Source: Emticicia sp. C21
GTDB taxonomy: Bacteria > Bacteroidota > Bacteroidia > Cytophagales > Spirosomataceae
Direction of reading: 5' to 3'
Assembly: GCF_003418935.1 (NCBI RefSeq)
Contig: NZ_QVMT01000001.1
Span: 62,001-126,000, forward strand
Length of the DNA stretch: 64,000 nucleotides
Positions 36,652 to 46,000 of this stretch are shown here, piece after piece. The stretch's first letter is position 1. Every line of letters starts with the position of its first letter. A program made the translations under genes and the position numbers. The notes beneath the pieces are model-generated. The model was not told the origin of the DNA and did no database searches. It was given only the letters and a program-made list of their open reading frames with translations.

Positions 36652-36690
36652 GGTGTATTTAGCTGAAATTCAGGCTAAATACACCTTTTT
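36652..36690. terminator. Terminator between two small convergent genes
   Basis: Perfect 12-bp stem GGTGTATTTAGC / GCTAAATACACC with a 10-nt loop, followed by TTTTT on the plus strand. Confidence 0.9.
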
Positions 36691-36695
36691 AAAAA

Positions 36696-36929
36696 TCAGT
36701 AAACAATGATATTGAGTAATCCGGTTTGGGATTGAAAAGAAGATTTGAAATGCAGATTTAATGCCGACAGATAAGAAATAAACTGTCGTAGATTTGATGG
36801 GTCTGCTTCTTTTTCCAGCGTAATAGTGAGGTCTTTCTGACCCTCAGATACAGCAATATTTGTATAAGCAACTTTATACTTCTGCAAGGCGTGCAACACT
36901 TCCTCGTTACGATTAAAATGGGTACTCAT
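36696..36929 (-). CDS. Small hypothetical protein, 77 residues
   Basis: Begins MSTHFNRNEEVLHALQKYKV and contains alternating strand-helix pattern (LTITLEKEADPSNLRQFISYL, then FKSSFQSQTGLLNIIVY), consistent with a compact alpha/beta fold. No signal peptide and no family recognised. It ends just before the strong hairpin shared with the 50-residue gene, which supports its reality. Confidence 0.5.
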   Translation of the reverse strand: MSTHFNRNEEVLHALQKYKVAYTNIAVSEGQKDLTITLEKEADPSNLRQFISYLSALNLHFKSSFQSQTGLLNIIVY

Positions 36930-37241
36930 TAAAAGAAACTATAATTTAAGGTTTTATACTGTCTTGGCTTCAAGGCAAATTCTTAACTATAGGTGATTTA
37001 ACGATATATATTATTGAGTAGTAGTTTGGTTAATAAATAACCGGATGGTACTACAAAGTTAACTATTTCAACTGAATGTATCAAGACTTGGAATGATTGT
37101 TTTGTATTAAAGCAAGAAATGGCTTATAATTGAGATAAACAGTAGTTTCTCGTAGACTTCGTATACATCTACTAAAAATGAAGAGTACCTTTAGTAATAG
37201 ATTTTGATGAAACTTATTAAGTTTGCAAAAATAAAATCACT
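36930..37241 (+). promoter_or_regulatory. Gene-free region with promoter of the 37242 gene
   Basis: TAAGTTTG at 37218-37225 matches the -7 consensus; predicted start at about 37231 gives a leader of only about 10 nt. No other structure recognised. Confidence 0.45.
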
Positions 37242-37664
37242 ATGCCCTACAAAGCTCTATACCACGTCTGTTATGTTATTATTTCGTTCGTTTCGGCAGC
37301 CATTTTTGCTATGGCTATGTATACCTTTGAGTGGGGAAAATTAACTATCAGTTTTTATGCGGCATTCGCATTATTAGAGGGGCTACACATCATACTTATC
37401 TTAAAAAAACAATTCCAGCAAAAGCAGAGAGCTTTGATGTTGAATACTATTCATTTTATAGTGCTGGCTCTTGTTTCGGTTTTTATTCTCTACTTTTATT
37501 CTAATATGAATTCATGGAGAAATCCAGGGGATAACAGTATAGAATTCCGTATATTTTCTTATTTTTTTGATAATATCTTTCTTATCAATTTTGCATTTTT
37601 CTTTATCAATTTCTGGTTTCTGTGCCGTAATTTGTTGTTGTGGAGTTTTAAGAAATCAGTGTAA
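37242..37664 (+). CDS. Small membrane protein
   Basis: 140 residues with four predicted membrane helices (HVCYVIISFVSAAIFAMAMY, ISFYAAFALLEGLHIILIL, LNTIHFIVLALVSVFILYFY, FLINFAFFFINFWFL). No family recognised. It precedes the zinc-ribbon gene by 31 bp on the same strand, so the two may be one operon. Confidence 0.65.
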   Translation: MPYKALYHVCYVIISFVSAAIFAMAMYTFEWGKLTISFYAAFALLEGLHIILILKKQFQQKQRALMLNTIHFIVLALVSVFILYFYSNMNSWRNPGDNSIEFRIFSYFFDNIFLINFAFFFINFWFLCRNLLLWSFKKSV

Positions 37665-37695
37665 TAGTATTACTATGTGACTAATCTTATAAATC

Positions 37696-38325
37696 ATGAA
37701 CAAAGAAACGATAAGATATATTTTCGGCTACTTTTCTCATCTTTTGACAGAAATCGAGAAGAAAGCTCTGAGGCACTCTCAAAGTCTCATGAAGCTTAAC
37801 TATGAAATTTCTGAAAGCTCAAGAAGGGCAAATATTTATTATGAAAAAGGTTGGCTTAGCAAAGACCCGATTGTACTTGATTTATTAAAAGATGGTGATG
37901 AATCGTTTGAACTAAATGTGGTTCAAAGAATTATGAAAGAAACTCCTGAAAAGGTATATTTCAATAATTGCCCTGCTTGTGGGCAACTGGCCAGAACTCC
38001 CTATGCACACCAATGCCGTTGTGGCTATCAATGGCACCACAAAGTAGTCGCTCAATTTATAATAGATGATGCCTTCCAGATAACAGGTAGACCATTTTTT
38101 ATAATAGGGAAATTAATTGTAGGTAGGGTTGACAAGGGTAATTATATCGACCTAAGCAGAATCGGAATCAAGAAGAAATTTACTATTGAAGCAGTGGAAA
38201 TTGCAACTAAACAAAGAGAAGGATATGTTTCACTTGGCATAACCGGTCTTAGCCAGGAAGAAAAAGACTATATAAAAAGTAAAGATTACCGTATTGAGGA
38301 ATTAGATATTCTTAATGAAATATAA
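37696..38325 (+). CDS. Zinc-ribbon protein of unknown function
   Basis: 209 residues, no signal peptide or membrane helix. A zinc ribbon at about residues 93-115 reads NCPACGQLARTPYAHQCRCGYQWH, with a C-x2-C and later C-x-C pair. The N-terminal half is helical (YFSHLLTEIEKKALRHSQSL). The C-terminal half has beta strands (GRPFFIIGKLIVGRVDKGNY) resembling translation-factor-like or OB barrels, which is only a resemblance. No family named. It converges with the Pif1-like helicase gene, six bases apart. Confidence 0.6.
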   Translation: MNKETIRYIFGYFSHLLTEIEKKALRHSQSLMKLNYEISESSRRANIYYEKGWLSKDPIVLDLLKDGDESFELNVVQRIMKETPEKVYFNNCPACGQLARTPYAHQCRCGYQWHHKVVAQFIIDDAFQITGRPFFIIGKLIVGRVDKGNYIDLSRIGIKKKFTIEAVEIATKQREGYVSLGITGLSQEEKDYIKSKDYRIEELDILNEI

Positions 38326-38330
38326 CTTCC

Positions 38331-39743
38331 CTACTCCTCCTTATAATAAGCAATCACCCGATCATCCACAATCACATCACTGGGACGGATTTCTTTGTTG
38401 AGCACAATGCCTTCTAAGGTTTTGCAACGGCTAAGGGCTACGTAAGTTTGTCCGTGGCTGAAGGCCCCGTAACCAATATCAATTACTACTTTGTCAAAGG
38501 TTTTGCCCTGGCTCTTATGGATGGTCATTGCCCAGGCTAGTTTAATCGGAAATTGTGTAAAAGTGCCTTGTATACTTTCTTTGATTTCTTTGCGCTTTGC
38601 ATCGTACTGGTACGTAATTTCCTGCCATGTCTCCTGCTCCATTTTGTAGCTATGACCGTCAATCTCTACCCATATTTCATGGTCGTTTAATCGGCTGATA
38701 ACTCCTACAGTTCCATTTACCCACCGTTTCAGGCTGTCATTTTTTATCATCATTACCTGTGCTCCTATTTTGAGTTTCAGAAACACATTGGTTGGAAACT
38801 TAATTTCAATTTCATCTTCAAACTCGCTTTCGCTAATCTTTTTATTAGCCAGTAGCTCTTTCAGCTTCTCAAACTCTTCTCTGATTTTGCCTGTCAGTAC
38901 TGCTTCAAATACTTCTTCTTTACCTTGCAGATTTTCCAGGTTTTCTTTATTGATTTTCTTGACGTTTTTATTGGTGGTTGTCAGGAAAATAGCGTTATTT
39001 TTATCACCCACATTATCGCGATGACGGGCATTCAGCAATACAAAATCCTCAAATTTTGCTTCGTTTACCCGTATGCGGTTAAGTACTTTTTTAAATTTCT
39101 CATCTTTCTGACGAAAAATATGTGTGAGTTCTTTTCTGTGATAGGTAAAATCGGTCTTAAATACTGGACTGTCAAAGAAGTAATTACCGCCGTAAGTAAT
39201 AGTAAAATATTCCTGCAAATCATTTTTCACTACCGGAGGTAACTGAAACAAATCACCGATAAAAACCATCTGCACACCGCCAAAGGGTTCGTGAGGTTTA
39301 TTGCGGTTCAACCGCAAAGAAGTGTCAATGGCTTCCATCAGATTAGCGCTAATCATTGATACCTCATCAATAATTACCATATCAAGGTTTTCGTAGAGAG
39401 CATTCTTTGAATACTCAGGTTTCAGTTTATCAACCTGAATGAATCTTGGAGGCAATTTAAAAAACGAGTGGACTGTCTGCCCTTTCACGTTCATGGCAGC
39501 AATGCCTGTGGGGGCAAGTATTACATACTTTTTGGAAGTGTGGGCTGTAAAATATTGCAAAAGGCTTGATTTGCCTGTACCGGCCTTACCACTGATAAAG
39601 ATAGACTCCCTGGTATCGTTCAGCATATGCAGAATATCCTTGAACTCATCAGTCAGCACAAAAGCATTTTTTTGTCGGGAATATATAAAAAAGCAAACGG
39701 CTATTACCAGCACAAAAACACCTAAAACTATTAATCCTTGCAT
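38331..39743 (-). CDS. Pif1/RecD-type helicase with N-terminal membrane helix
   Basis: 470 residues from the ATG at 39743 (an earlier in-frame TTG is unlikely). Superfamily 1B helicase motifs appear in order: Walker A GKAGTGKSSLL (about 52), APTGIAAMNVKGQTVHSFF (Pif1 signature), VIIDEVSMIS (Walker B), FIGDLFQLPPVV, LTHIFRQKD, and near the C-terminus WAMTIHKSQGKTFDKV and YVALSRCKTLEGI. Pif1 helicases unwind DNA 5'-3', including G-quadruplexes and R-loops. The oddity is residues 1-22, MQGLIVLGVFVLVIAVCFFIY, a strong membrane helix with basic residues after it, not found in ordinary Pif1-like proteins. This would place the helicase at the inner membrane. Confidence 0.87.
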   Translation of the reverse strand: MQGLIVLGVFVLVIAVCFFIYSRQKNAFVLTDEFKDILHMLNDTRESIFISGKAGTGKSSLLQYFTAHTSKKYVILAPTGIAAMNVKGQTVHSFFKLPPRFIQVDKLKPEYSKNALYENLDMVIIDEVSMISANLMEAIDTSLRLNRNKPHEPFGGVQMVFIGDLFQLPPVVKNDLQEYFTITYGGNYFFDSPVFKTDFTYHRKELTHIFRQKDEKFKKVLNRIRVNEAKFEDFVLLNARHRDNVGDKNNAIFLTTTNKNVKKINKENLENLQGKEEVFEAVLTGKIREEFEKLKELLANKKISESEFEDEIEIKFPTNVFLKLKIGAQVMMIKNDSLKRWVNGTVGVISRLNDHEIWVEIDGHSYKMEQETWQEITYQYDAKRKEIKESIQGTFTQFPIKLAWAMTIHKSQGKTFDKVVIDIGYGAFSHGQTYVALSRCKTLEGIVLNKEIRPSDVIVDDRVIAYYKEE

Positions 39744-39988
39744 GTGGCTACGAAAATCAGACAACAATTGAATATACTGCAATTTAGCAGAAAATATTGT
39801 CTTTTATGGGATTTTTTCGGGTTAAGGTGTATTCTATTGAGACTTTTGATGTTTATTTTTCTTAAGCCTTATAATAACCCATAGGCTCATAAAGTTGTTA
39901 AGTAAAATACAAGTTCAATTGATTTTACTGTCATCATGCAACACAAACATCCTTTCCTTGTCATTAGCCCAACATTAAAATTGTAATT

Positions 39989-41152
39989 ATGAAAATAAGC
40001 CTTAAAAAATTCAACTTCCACTTTACTAATTCTTTTACAATTCTCTCGATTAATCCTTTTAAATGGACAGTATTTGTAGGATTACTGTTTTTCTTAACTC
40101 TCAGTTCATCAACAATTGCACAAAAAACTACAATTGATACACTAGTTAATGTGGGCGATTATCAGCTGCATTTTATGGTTATTCCGGGCAAAGGCACACC
40201 CATTTTGTTCGAAGCTGGTGGCGGCAACGATGGCCAGGTTTGGAGCCGAATTACCAAGCCTATCTCAGAAATAACGCAAGCCCCGATTATTACTTATGAT
40301 AGAATTGGCTTAGGTAAGAGTACTAAAGACAATGCGACAATAAATATTGAAAAAGAAGTAGAAGTACTCAACACTGCTCTTAAAAAACTAGGATTTACCA
40401 AAGACCTTATGCTTGTTTCGCATTCCATAGGTGGATTTTATCAGACTCTTTTTGCTAATCAGAACGCTAAACGCATAAAAGCGATGGTAATGATTGATAC
40501 TAATTTGCCTTGCTTTTTTACCGAAGAACAATTGGTTAAAATGAAGGCTTCTGACAATTTTCGTCATACAATTGAAGTCGTGAAGCAGAATCCATTGCCG
40601 CTTAAAATTCCGGTAGTAGATATAGTTTCAGAGCAAACGCTATTTGAAGGCACACCCGATGCTCAGCGATGGAAAGACTGTCATAATGATTTTGTGGCCG
40701 CTTATGCTAACCGTACCTCATTGGTTGCCTATCAGACCGGGCACTATGTTTTTTTATCAAATCCCCAATTGGTTATTAATACTATTGTTACCCAATATGC
40801 CAATAAAGTAAGGCCCGGAGCCAAAGCAGCTATTTTTAAACGAGGTTATAAGCAGGAACAAGTAGCAGCCAATGAAGACAGACGCAATCAGATGAAATAT
40901 GCGCATTCTGAAAATGATTTGAATGAGTGGGGTTATGCTATGCTTAAGCGACAGGAGATACTGGAAGCTATAGAAATTTTTAAACTAAATGTTTTGCTTC
41001 ATCCGAATAGTGAAAATGTATATGATAGTCTGGGCGATGCTTATGTAAAAGCGGGGCAGAAAGATCTGGCGATAGCTAATTACCAGAAAGCATTGGATAT
41101 AAATCCTAAAAAAGAGAGTTCGAAGAAAATGCTTAAGTTATTAAGTAATTGA
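39989..41152 (+). CDS. Secreted alpha/beta hydrolase with C-terminal TPR
   Basis: 387 residues. Signal peptide or anchor (PFKWTVFVGLLFFLTLSSSTIAQ) after a longer basic N-terminus. The hydrolase core includes GGGNDGQVWSRIT (oxyanion region), ITYDRIGLGKST and the nucleophile elbow LVSHSIGGFYQ (S-H-S-I-G). The likely catalytic histidine is in TGHYVFLSNPQ. The last 90 residues form TPR repeats (LKRQEILEAIEIFKLNVLLHP, VYDSLGDAYVKAGQKDLAI). Such hydrolase-TPR fusions occur in Bacteroidota; substrate unknown. Confidence 0.83.
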   Translation: MKISLKKFNFHFTNSFTILSINPFKWTVFVGLLFFLTLSSSTIAQKTTIDTLVNVGDYQLHFMVIPGKGTPILFEAGGGNDGQVWSRITKPISEITQAPIITYDRIGLGKSTKDNATINIEKEVEVLNTALKKLGFTKDLMLVSHSIGGFYQTLFANQNAKRIKAMVMIDTNLPCFFTEEQLVKMKASDNFRHTIEVVKQNPLPLKIPVVDIVSEQTLFEGTPDAQRWKDCHNDFVAAYANRTSLVAYQTGHYVFLSNPQLVINTIVTQYANKVRPGAKAAIFKRGYKQEQVAANEDRRNQMKYAHSENDLNEWGYAMLKRQEILEAIEIFKLNVLLHPNSENVYDSLGDAYVKAGQKDLAIANYQKALDINPKKESSKKMLKLLSN

Positions 41153-41177
41153 TAGAGAATTTTAATTTTGTCAACAA

Positions 41178-41199
41178 AAAAGCCCCTTACGGGGCTTTT
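41178..41199. terminator. Bidirectional terminator
   Basis: Stem AAAAGCCCC / GGGGCTTTT, loop TTAC, between convergent genes ending at 41152 and 41201. Confidence 0.9.
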
Positions 41200-41200
41200 C

Positions 41201-41464
41201 TTATTTAGCTGGCTCTTGCTTAGTGTCTTTATCTCCATTGAATATTTTTGAACCTACATTTACTACCCCTTCTGTCAGTTCCGAACCTATCTGCTCACCC
41301 AGATTAAAAAGTTTATCAAAAGTCCGCTTAAAGTCAGCATTTGCCTCTTTATTTTCTTTACCTTCTAAAAGACTGATGGTATAATGCATACCACCCAAGA
41401 CAAACGAGGGAGTAAAAGAAGCCATAGCACCTAAAAAACCACCAAATTTCTTTAAATCCTGCAT
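41201..41464 (-). CDS. Small hypothetical protein, 87 residues
   Basis: Begins MQDLKKFGGFLGAMASFTPS. A hydrophobic N-terminal half (GAMASFTPSFVLGGMHYTISLL) is followed by an acidic and amphipathic C-terminus (FKRTFDKLFNLGEQIGSEL). One membrane-associated helix is possible. A TACCTTTG -7 box on the minus strand (41506-41513) precedes it. No family recognised. Confidence 0.6.
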   Translation of the reverse strand: MQDLKKFGGFLGAMASFTPSFVLGGMHYTISLLEGKENKEANADFKRTFDKLFNLGEQIGSELTEGVVNVGSKIFNGDKDTKQEPAK

Positions 41465-41692
41465 AGTATTAATGTTTTTAATTGTTCAGAAATAAAATTC
41501 TGAATCAAAGGTAGCAAGAGCCTGAACCACTCCTATTCAATTGTTTACGAGAGGTCAGAAAGTTATTTGGTGCAAGAAAAAAAATTGATGGATTATTCGA
41601 ATCCTATCGAATAATCAGAGAAAAAGCTATCAGGGCAAAATTACTTTTGCTTCTTTTACCTTAAAGTGCTGATTAGCTATGTTCTGGTGTTT

Positions 41693-41830
41693 TTAAACCT
41701 CCTTCACAACTCTGCGACGAAGAAACTTATCATAGTAACTTCTGCGAGTTCTTTTCACATAAATGTAACGGACGGCACCAATAATAAAGCAGAAAACAGC
41801 AATGGAAAGTATAGTATCAACAGTTGTCAT
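41693..41830 (-). CDS. Small single-pass membrane protein, 45 residues
   Basis: ATG at 41830 to TAA at 41693-41695. The sequence begins MTTVDTILSIAVFCFIIGAV, a hydrophobic helix, followed by a highly basic tail (RYIYVKRTRRSYYDKFLRRR). This topology, short exterior N-terminus, one helix and a basic tail, is typical of genuine small membrane proteins. A longer frame on the opposite strand here is its shadow. No family recognised. Confidence 0.6.
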   Translation of the reverse strand: MTTVDTILSIAVFCFIIGAVRYIYVKRTRRSYYDKFLRRRVVKEV

Positions 41831-42015
41831 TGTTATGATGGATTATTTAACAGTTTCGTAATATTAACTAAAAAATCTGATAAGATGTTTTAGAGAATTA
41901 AAGATTTATTTTGAAGATAATTTTGGACAGGAAATTATATAAGATTTTACTGCAAAGGGGTATAAAATCTTATTTTTAGTTAACTATGTCCAATGCACTT
42001 TCCCTTTGCCAAACT

Positions 42016-42079
42016 ATTTTACATACAAAGGCAGAATTAATCACTTTATTTTACATACATTTACAGAATAAATCATTTT
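42016..42079. repeat. Two tandem 32-bp repeats, candidate PadR operator
   Basis: Two abutting 32-bp units (42016-42047 and 42048-42079), identical at 26 of 32 positions, both starting ATTTTACATACA and sharing CAGAAT and AATCA. They end 10 bp before the PadR start codon. Likely regulator-binding sites. Confidence 0.6.
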
Positions 42080-42089
42080 AATTGATTCT

Positions 42090-42425
42090 ATGAAAGGAAC
42101 AAACCTGGGTGAGTTTGAAGAATTGGTACTTCTATGTATTGCTGCGTTAGTGAGCGATGCCTACAGCGTAGCTATCTGTGATGAGTTGAGCAAACATACA
42201 GGGCGCACGGTCCGATTAGGCATTGTGCATGCCGTGCTCAATCGTCTGGAAGAAAAAGGGCTGGTAAACAGTCGCCTAGGTGAAGCTACCAATACCCGTG
42301 GCGGCAAACGTAAACGCTTTTATGAAGTGACCCATGCCGGAAAGGCGTCATTGCTTAAAGCTAAAGATGCCCGTGAAGCACTCTGGCGTATTATACCCGG
42401 CTTTAATCTGGAGGGCTCGATATGA
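42090..42425 (+). CDS. PadR-family transcriptional regulator
   Basis: 111 residues. Winged helix: LGEFEELVLLCIAALVSDAYS, TVRLGIVHAVLNRLEEKGLVNSRLGEATNTRGGKRKRFYEVTHAG. This is the compact PadR form without the C-terminal dimerisation helix extension. It overlaps the permease gene by four bases (ATGA), so the two are co-translated. PadR proteins commonly repress adjacent ABC-type permease genes in response to antimicrobials or membrane stress. Confidence 0.92.
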   Translation: MKGTNLGEFEELVLLCIAALVSDAYSVAICDELSKHTGRTVRLGIVHAVLNRLEEKGLVNSRLGEATNTRGGKRKRFYEVTHAGKASLLKAKDAREALWRIIPGFNLEGSI

Positions 42426-45100
42426 AACAGTTCAACACTAGTCCCACTCCAAAAAAAGAAAGACCCTTTGAGCAAATAGACCCGCCCAAATTAGCCCAAA
42501 GGCTACTGAACTGGTATTGCAGAGGTGATATAGTTGAAGATTTACAGGGGGATTTAAATGAATATTTTGATCGGAATCTGAAAACCAAAGGTGTTACGCG
42601 AGCTAAACTTATCTATTGGATTGATGTGCTGAAATTCTTCCGACTATATACTGTTCGTGAACCGAGTTTTACCAATTTATATATATACTTAATTATGATT
42701 AGCAGCTATTTTAAAACATTCAAACGTAGTTTAGTAAGGAACAAACTATTCTCGTTTATCAACATTTTCGGGCTTGCCGTCAGCATTTCGGTGGGCTTGC
42801 TTGTAGTGGCATTATTGATTGATTTACGTTCATACGATGATGCTCAGGTAAAAAAAGACCGCCTCTACCGGATAATGACTACCAATCAGCCCAAAGGCCA
42901 ATCACCTATGGACCTGGCCTCTACTTCCGTAAAAGTTGGCAGAAAAATCCGTGAGTCTATTACTGGTGTAGAAGACGTAACTATTCTGAGGAATGGTTTT
43001 TATGGTGATGCGCAGGTAGGCGACAATTATTTACCCTTAAACGGAACTTACGCTGATGCGTCTTTTTTTAAGGTGTTTTCATTTCCATTACTCAAAGGCG
43101 AGCCTGCTACTGCCCTGAAAGAACCCTATTCTTTGGTACTGACCGAAAAAACTGCTGAAAAGTTATTTGGCAAGGCCGAGGCACTAGGTAAAGTTGTAAA
43201 ATTTGATACTGTAAATTATGTAGTAACAGGTGTGGCAGAAGATATAACCAAATTTTCTCACATTCGTTTCGATGCCCTTGTGTCTTTTTCTACAGCCGAT
43301 GCTACCTTTGGCAAGGGAGACCCTTATTTTTATAGCTGGGATAATATCTGGCAAAATTATGTATATCTTACTCTCCCCGAAAATGGTAATACCAAAGCCG
43401 TACAAACCAACCTCGACCGATTATCTGCCCAGGAGAGCAAAGCTTATGATGATAAAACAGTTCATGTAAGTTTACAACCTCTTAAAGATATTGCTTTGGG
43501 CAAAGACCTTTCTAACTCCATAGGGCCTACCATGTCCCCTGTTGTGCTGTGGGTATTAGGTGGACTCGCGCTGGTTATTATCTTATCGGCGTGTTTCAAT
43601 TACATGAATTTATCAATTGCCCGTTCGTTACGCCGGGCACGTGAGGTCGGTATCCGTAAAATTATTGGCGCGCCTGTGAGCCATATATTCGGTCAGTTTA
43701 TAAGTGAATCTATATTTACGGCCTTATTATCTCTGATTTTTGCCTTTTTGTTCTTTCTTTTTCTTCGAAGACAATTCTTAGGGCTTGACCCACATCTAAG
43801 TGATTTGGTTTCATTAGAACTTTCTTTCAAACTAATTGGTTATTTTCTGTTACTGGCGGTCTCTGTTGGGATAGTAGCTGGTTTCTTTCCTGCTATATTT
43901 TTCTCCCGCATTAATGCCTTGCAGGTTGTTAAAGACAACTCCAAATTCAAGGTATTCCGTCATATTAATATCCGCAAAGCATTAATTGTAGTTCAATACA
44001 CACTCTCGTTGGTTTTTATCGCCACAACCATCATAGGCTATCGCCAGTATAAAGGCTTTCTGAATTTCGATTTAGGTTTTCAGACCGAAAACATTCTTAA
44101 CATTCGTTTGCAGGGTAATAAACCTGATTTGCTTATTAAAGAATTAGCTGAAGTTCCGGCCGTTCAAAAAGTTTCTAAATCGTTGATGCTCACAAGTCTC
44201 GGCAGTATGCATGGTACTCAATTGAAATACATCAATGCCAAAGACAATACAAAAGATTCGGCTATGGTGTGGTTAAATCTGGTAGATGAAAACTATTTGC
44301 CCATCCATCAGCACAAGCTTTTAGCCGGAACAAATTTTAAGTTACGCCCTAAGACCGGAGAAGAAAGTGAGGTAATTGTAAACGAGCAGATATTAAAACG
44401 ATTTAATATTGCCAGACAAAATCCACAAAAAGCTTTGGGCGAGCAAGTAGTGGTAGACGGCAAAACACTTACAATTATAGGTATACTTAAAGATTTCCAT
44501 TATGGAACTGTAGAAAACAAGATTGAACCAGTGATTCTACGTTATTCAGCCGAACCTCAGGGAGGATGGATAAATGCAAAGATTGTATCAAATGATTTAC
44601 CTGCCACTATGGCAAGTATTGAAGATGCCTGGCGGAAAATTGATAAGGTTCATCCAATAGAAGCTCATTTTTATAACGACCAGATTGAGAAGGCCTATGC
44701 TCAGTTTTCGGTGATGGTAAAAGTAATCGGCTTCATCAGTTTCTTAGCTATTTGTATTGCTTCTTTAGGGCTGTTTGGTATGGTAGTATTTACTACAGAA
44801 ACCCGTCTGAAAGAAATCAGTATCCGTAAGGTTTTAGGGGCAACAGAGGGAGGGCTTATCTATTTATTGAGCAAAGGCTTTGCGATACTATTAGGGATTG
44901 CTGCTTTAATTGCATTGCCTGCCACTTATCTTTTCTTCGATAAAGTAATACTGACCAAGTTTGCCTATCATCTGCCCATGCAGGTCTATGAATTTCTTTT
45001 GCCACTGTTAGTTCTAATGGTTTTAGCGTCTATATTAATAGGCTCTCAAACGCTGAAAGCGGCAAGGAGTAATCCGGTGAAGAATCTGAAGACAGAATAA
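42422..45100 (+). CDS. MacB/FtsX-type ABC permease with permease-prefix domain
   Basis: 892 residues. Residues 1-80 are a soluble permease-prefix domain (PKLAQRLLNWYCRGDIVEDLQGDL). Then FKRSLVRNKLFSFINIFGLAVSISVGLLVVALL opens a MacB-type periplasmic-domain permease, followed by paired FtsX bundles (VLWVLGGLALVIILSACFNYMNLSIARSLRRAREVGIRK and the C-terminal VIGFISFLAICIASLGLFGMVVF). No ATPase gene follows, so the partner is encoded elsewhere. Typical role is antimicrobial export or envelope stress defence. It is coupled to the PadR regulator. Confidence 0.92.
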   Translation: MKQFNTSPTPKKERPFEQIDPPKLAQRLLNWYCRGDIVEDLQGDLNEYFDRNLKTKGVTRAKLIYWIDVLKFFRLYTVREPSFTNLYIYLIMISSYFKTFKRSLVRNKLFSFINIFGLAVSISVGLLVVALLIDLRSYDDAQVKKDRLYRIMTTNQPKGQSPMDLASTSVKVGRKIRESITGVEDVTILRNGFYGDAQVGDNYLPLNGTYADASFFKVFSFPLLKGEPATALKEPYSLVLTEKTAEKLFGKAEALGKVVKFDTVNYVVTGVAEDITKFSHIRFDALVSFSTADATFGKGDPYFYSWDNIWQNYVYLTLPENGNTKAVQTNLDRLSAQESKAYDDKTVHVSLQPLKDIALGKDLSNSIGPTMSPVVLWVLGGLALVIILSACFNYMNLSIARSLRRAREVGIRKIIGAPVSHIFGQFISESIFTALLSLIFAFLFFLFLRRQFLGLDPHLSDLVSLELSFKLIGYFLLLAVSVGIVAGFFPAIFFSRINALQVVKDNSKFKVFRHINIRKALIVVQYTLSLVFIATTIIGYRQYKGFLNFDLGFQTENILNIRLQGNKPDLLIKELAEVPAVQKVSKSLMLTSLGSMHGTQLKYINAKDNTKDSAMVWLNLVDENYLPIHQHKLLAGTNFKLRPKTGEESEVIVNEQILKRFNIARQNPQKALGEQVVVDGKTLTIIGILKDFHYGTVENKIEPVILRYSAEPQGGWINAKIVSNDLPATMASIEDAWRKIDKVHPIEAHFYNDQIEKAYAQFSVMVKVIGFISFLAICIASLGLFGMVVFTTETRLKEISIRKVLGATEGGLIYLLSKGFAILLGIAALIALPATYLFFDKVILTKFAYHLPMQVYEFLLPLLVLMVLASILIGSQTLKAARSNPVKNLKTE

Positions 45101-45166
45101 GCTGGAACAGGGAAAACAGAGAAAGGAAAATGGATGTATATAATTTATTTCCTTTTTCCAAGTATC

Positions 45167-45715
45167 TTAACGACGTGTAAATAGTTGGGGATAATCAACA
45201 ACCAGGCCTTGTTTATCTACTATAATATCTGCTTCGAAATCATTGGGCACATTTTCGTAATGATAAATATCTTCTTGCAGGCGGGTGTACTTCTGCTGAA
45301 CCGGCTTAAATTCATCCGCCAATAAATCAAGATAAATTACTTTGATGAACTGCGTTTCACCAATAGCTAATTTTAATCTATTGATAGGCAAGGTATTAGT
45401 AAAGGGCGTCAAGGGAATATCGACATCTATGCACTCTCCATATTGTGCCACTACCTTACCATTCTTTCGCCAGTTACCCTGACAATCTCCTTCAAACTGC
45501 CAATGCTGTGTTCGAAAGTTTATACGACTTTCAATAGATACAAATATGGTTTCCCAAGCCGGATTGGTTTTTATCTGATAATCTATCAGATAGACTTTGC
45601 CTTCATATTGCCCTACTATAGTCGAGCTTATCTCTGTTCCCTCTTCTGATGAGGTTATCAGACAATTCTCTAAAGACTCATATTCTATCCCTTTCCAGAG
45701 TATGTTCTTTTGCAT
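45167..45715 (-). CDS. Putative glycolipid-binding-domain protein
   Basis: 182 residues, no signal peptide. MQKNILWKGIEYESLENCLI, EGTEISSTIVGQYEGKVYLI, YQIKTNPAWETIFVSIES and GNWRKNGKVVAQYGECIDVDIPLTPFTNTLPINRL match the DUF1089/glycolipid_bind family, a beta-rich fold. The binding role is a database-style label from structure similarity and should be treated as tentative. Single gene. Confidence 0.85.
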   Translation of the reverse strand: MQKNILWKGIEYESLENCLITSSEEGTEISSTIVGQYEGKVYLIDYQIKTNPAWETIFVSIESRINFRTQHWQFEGDCQGNWRKNGKVVAQYGECIDVDIPLTPFTNTLPINRLKLAIGETQFIKVIYLDLLADEFKPVQQKYTRLQEDIYHYENVPNDFEADIIVDKQGLVVDYPQLFTRR

Positions 45716-46000
45716 AGCATTTGTTTAAGGAGACCGCTTTTTGTACTGATAACTCTTAAACAAACGAATACCGGTATATGTTTACTTTTTTTATTTTTGG
45801 TTTACCAGGCTACCCTTTTAATGCGATTAAGTAGTTTACTGATTTTCTTTATTTCTAACCTTATGTCAATAAATGAGTCTTGCCCTAAGCTTCAAATGCA
45901 TCAATTGTCTCCTAAATTTCCTAATCAGGAAATGCAACAAAATATTGCGTATATTGTCTCTTAATTAACGCACTATATTTACTACTCTCAATCTTATTCT

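Noticed and set aside
41666-41893. 75-codon plus-strand open frame
   Set aside because: The opposite strand encodes a better-supported 45-residue membrane protein.
45710-45964. 84-codon plus-strand open frame before the serine hydrolase
   Set aside because: Overlaps the start of the glycolipid-binding gene and has no family match or promoter.
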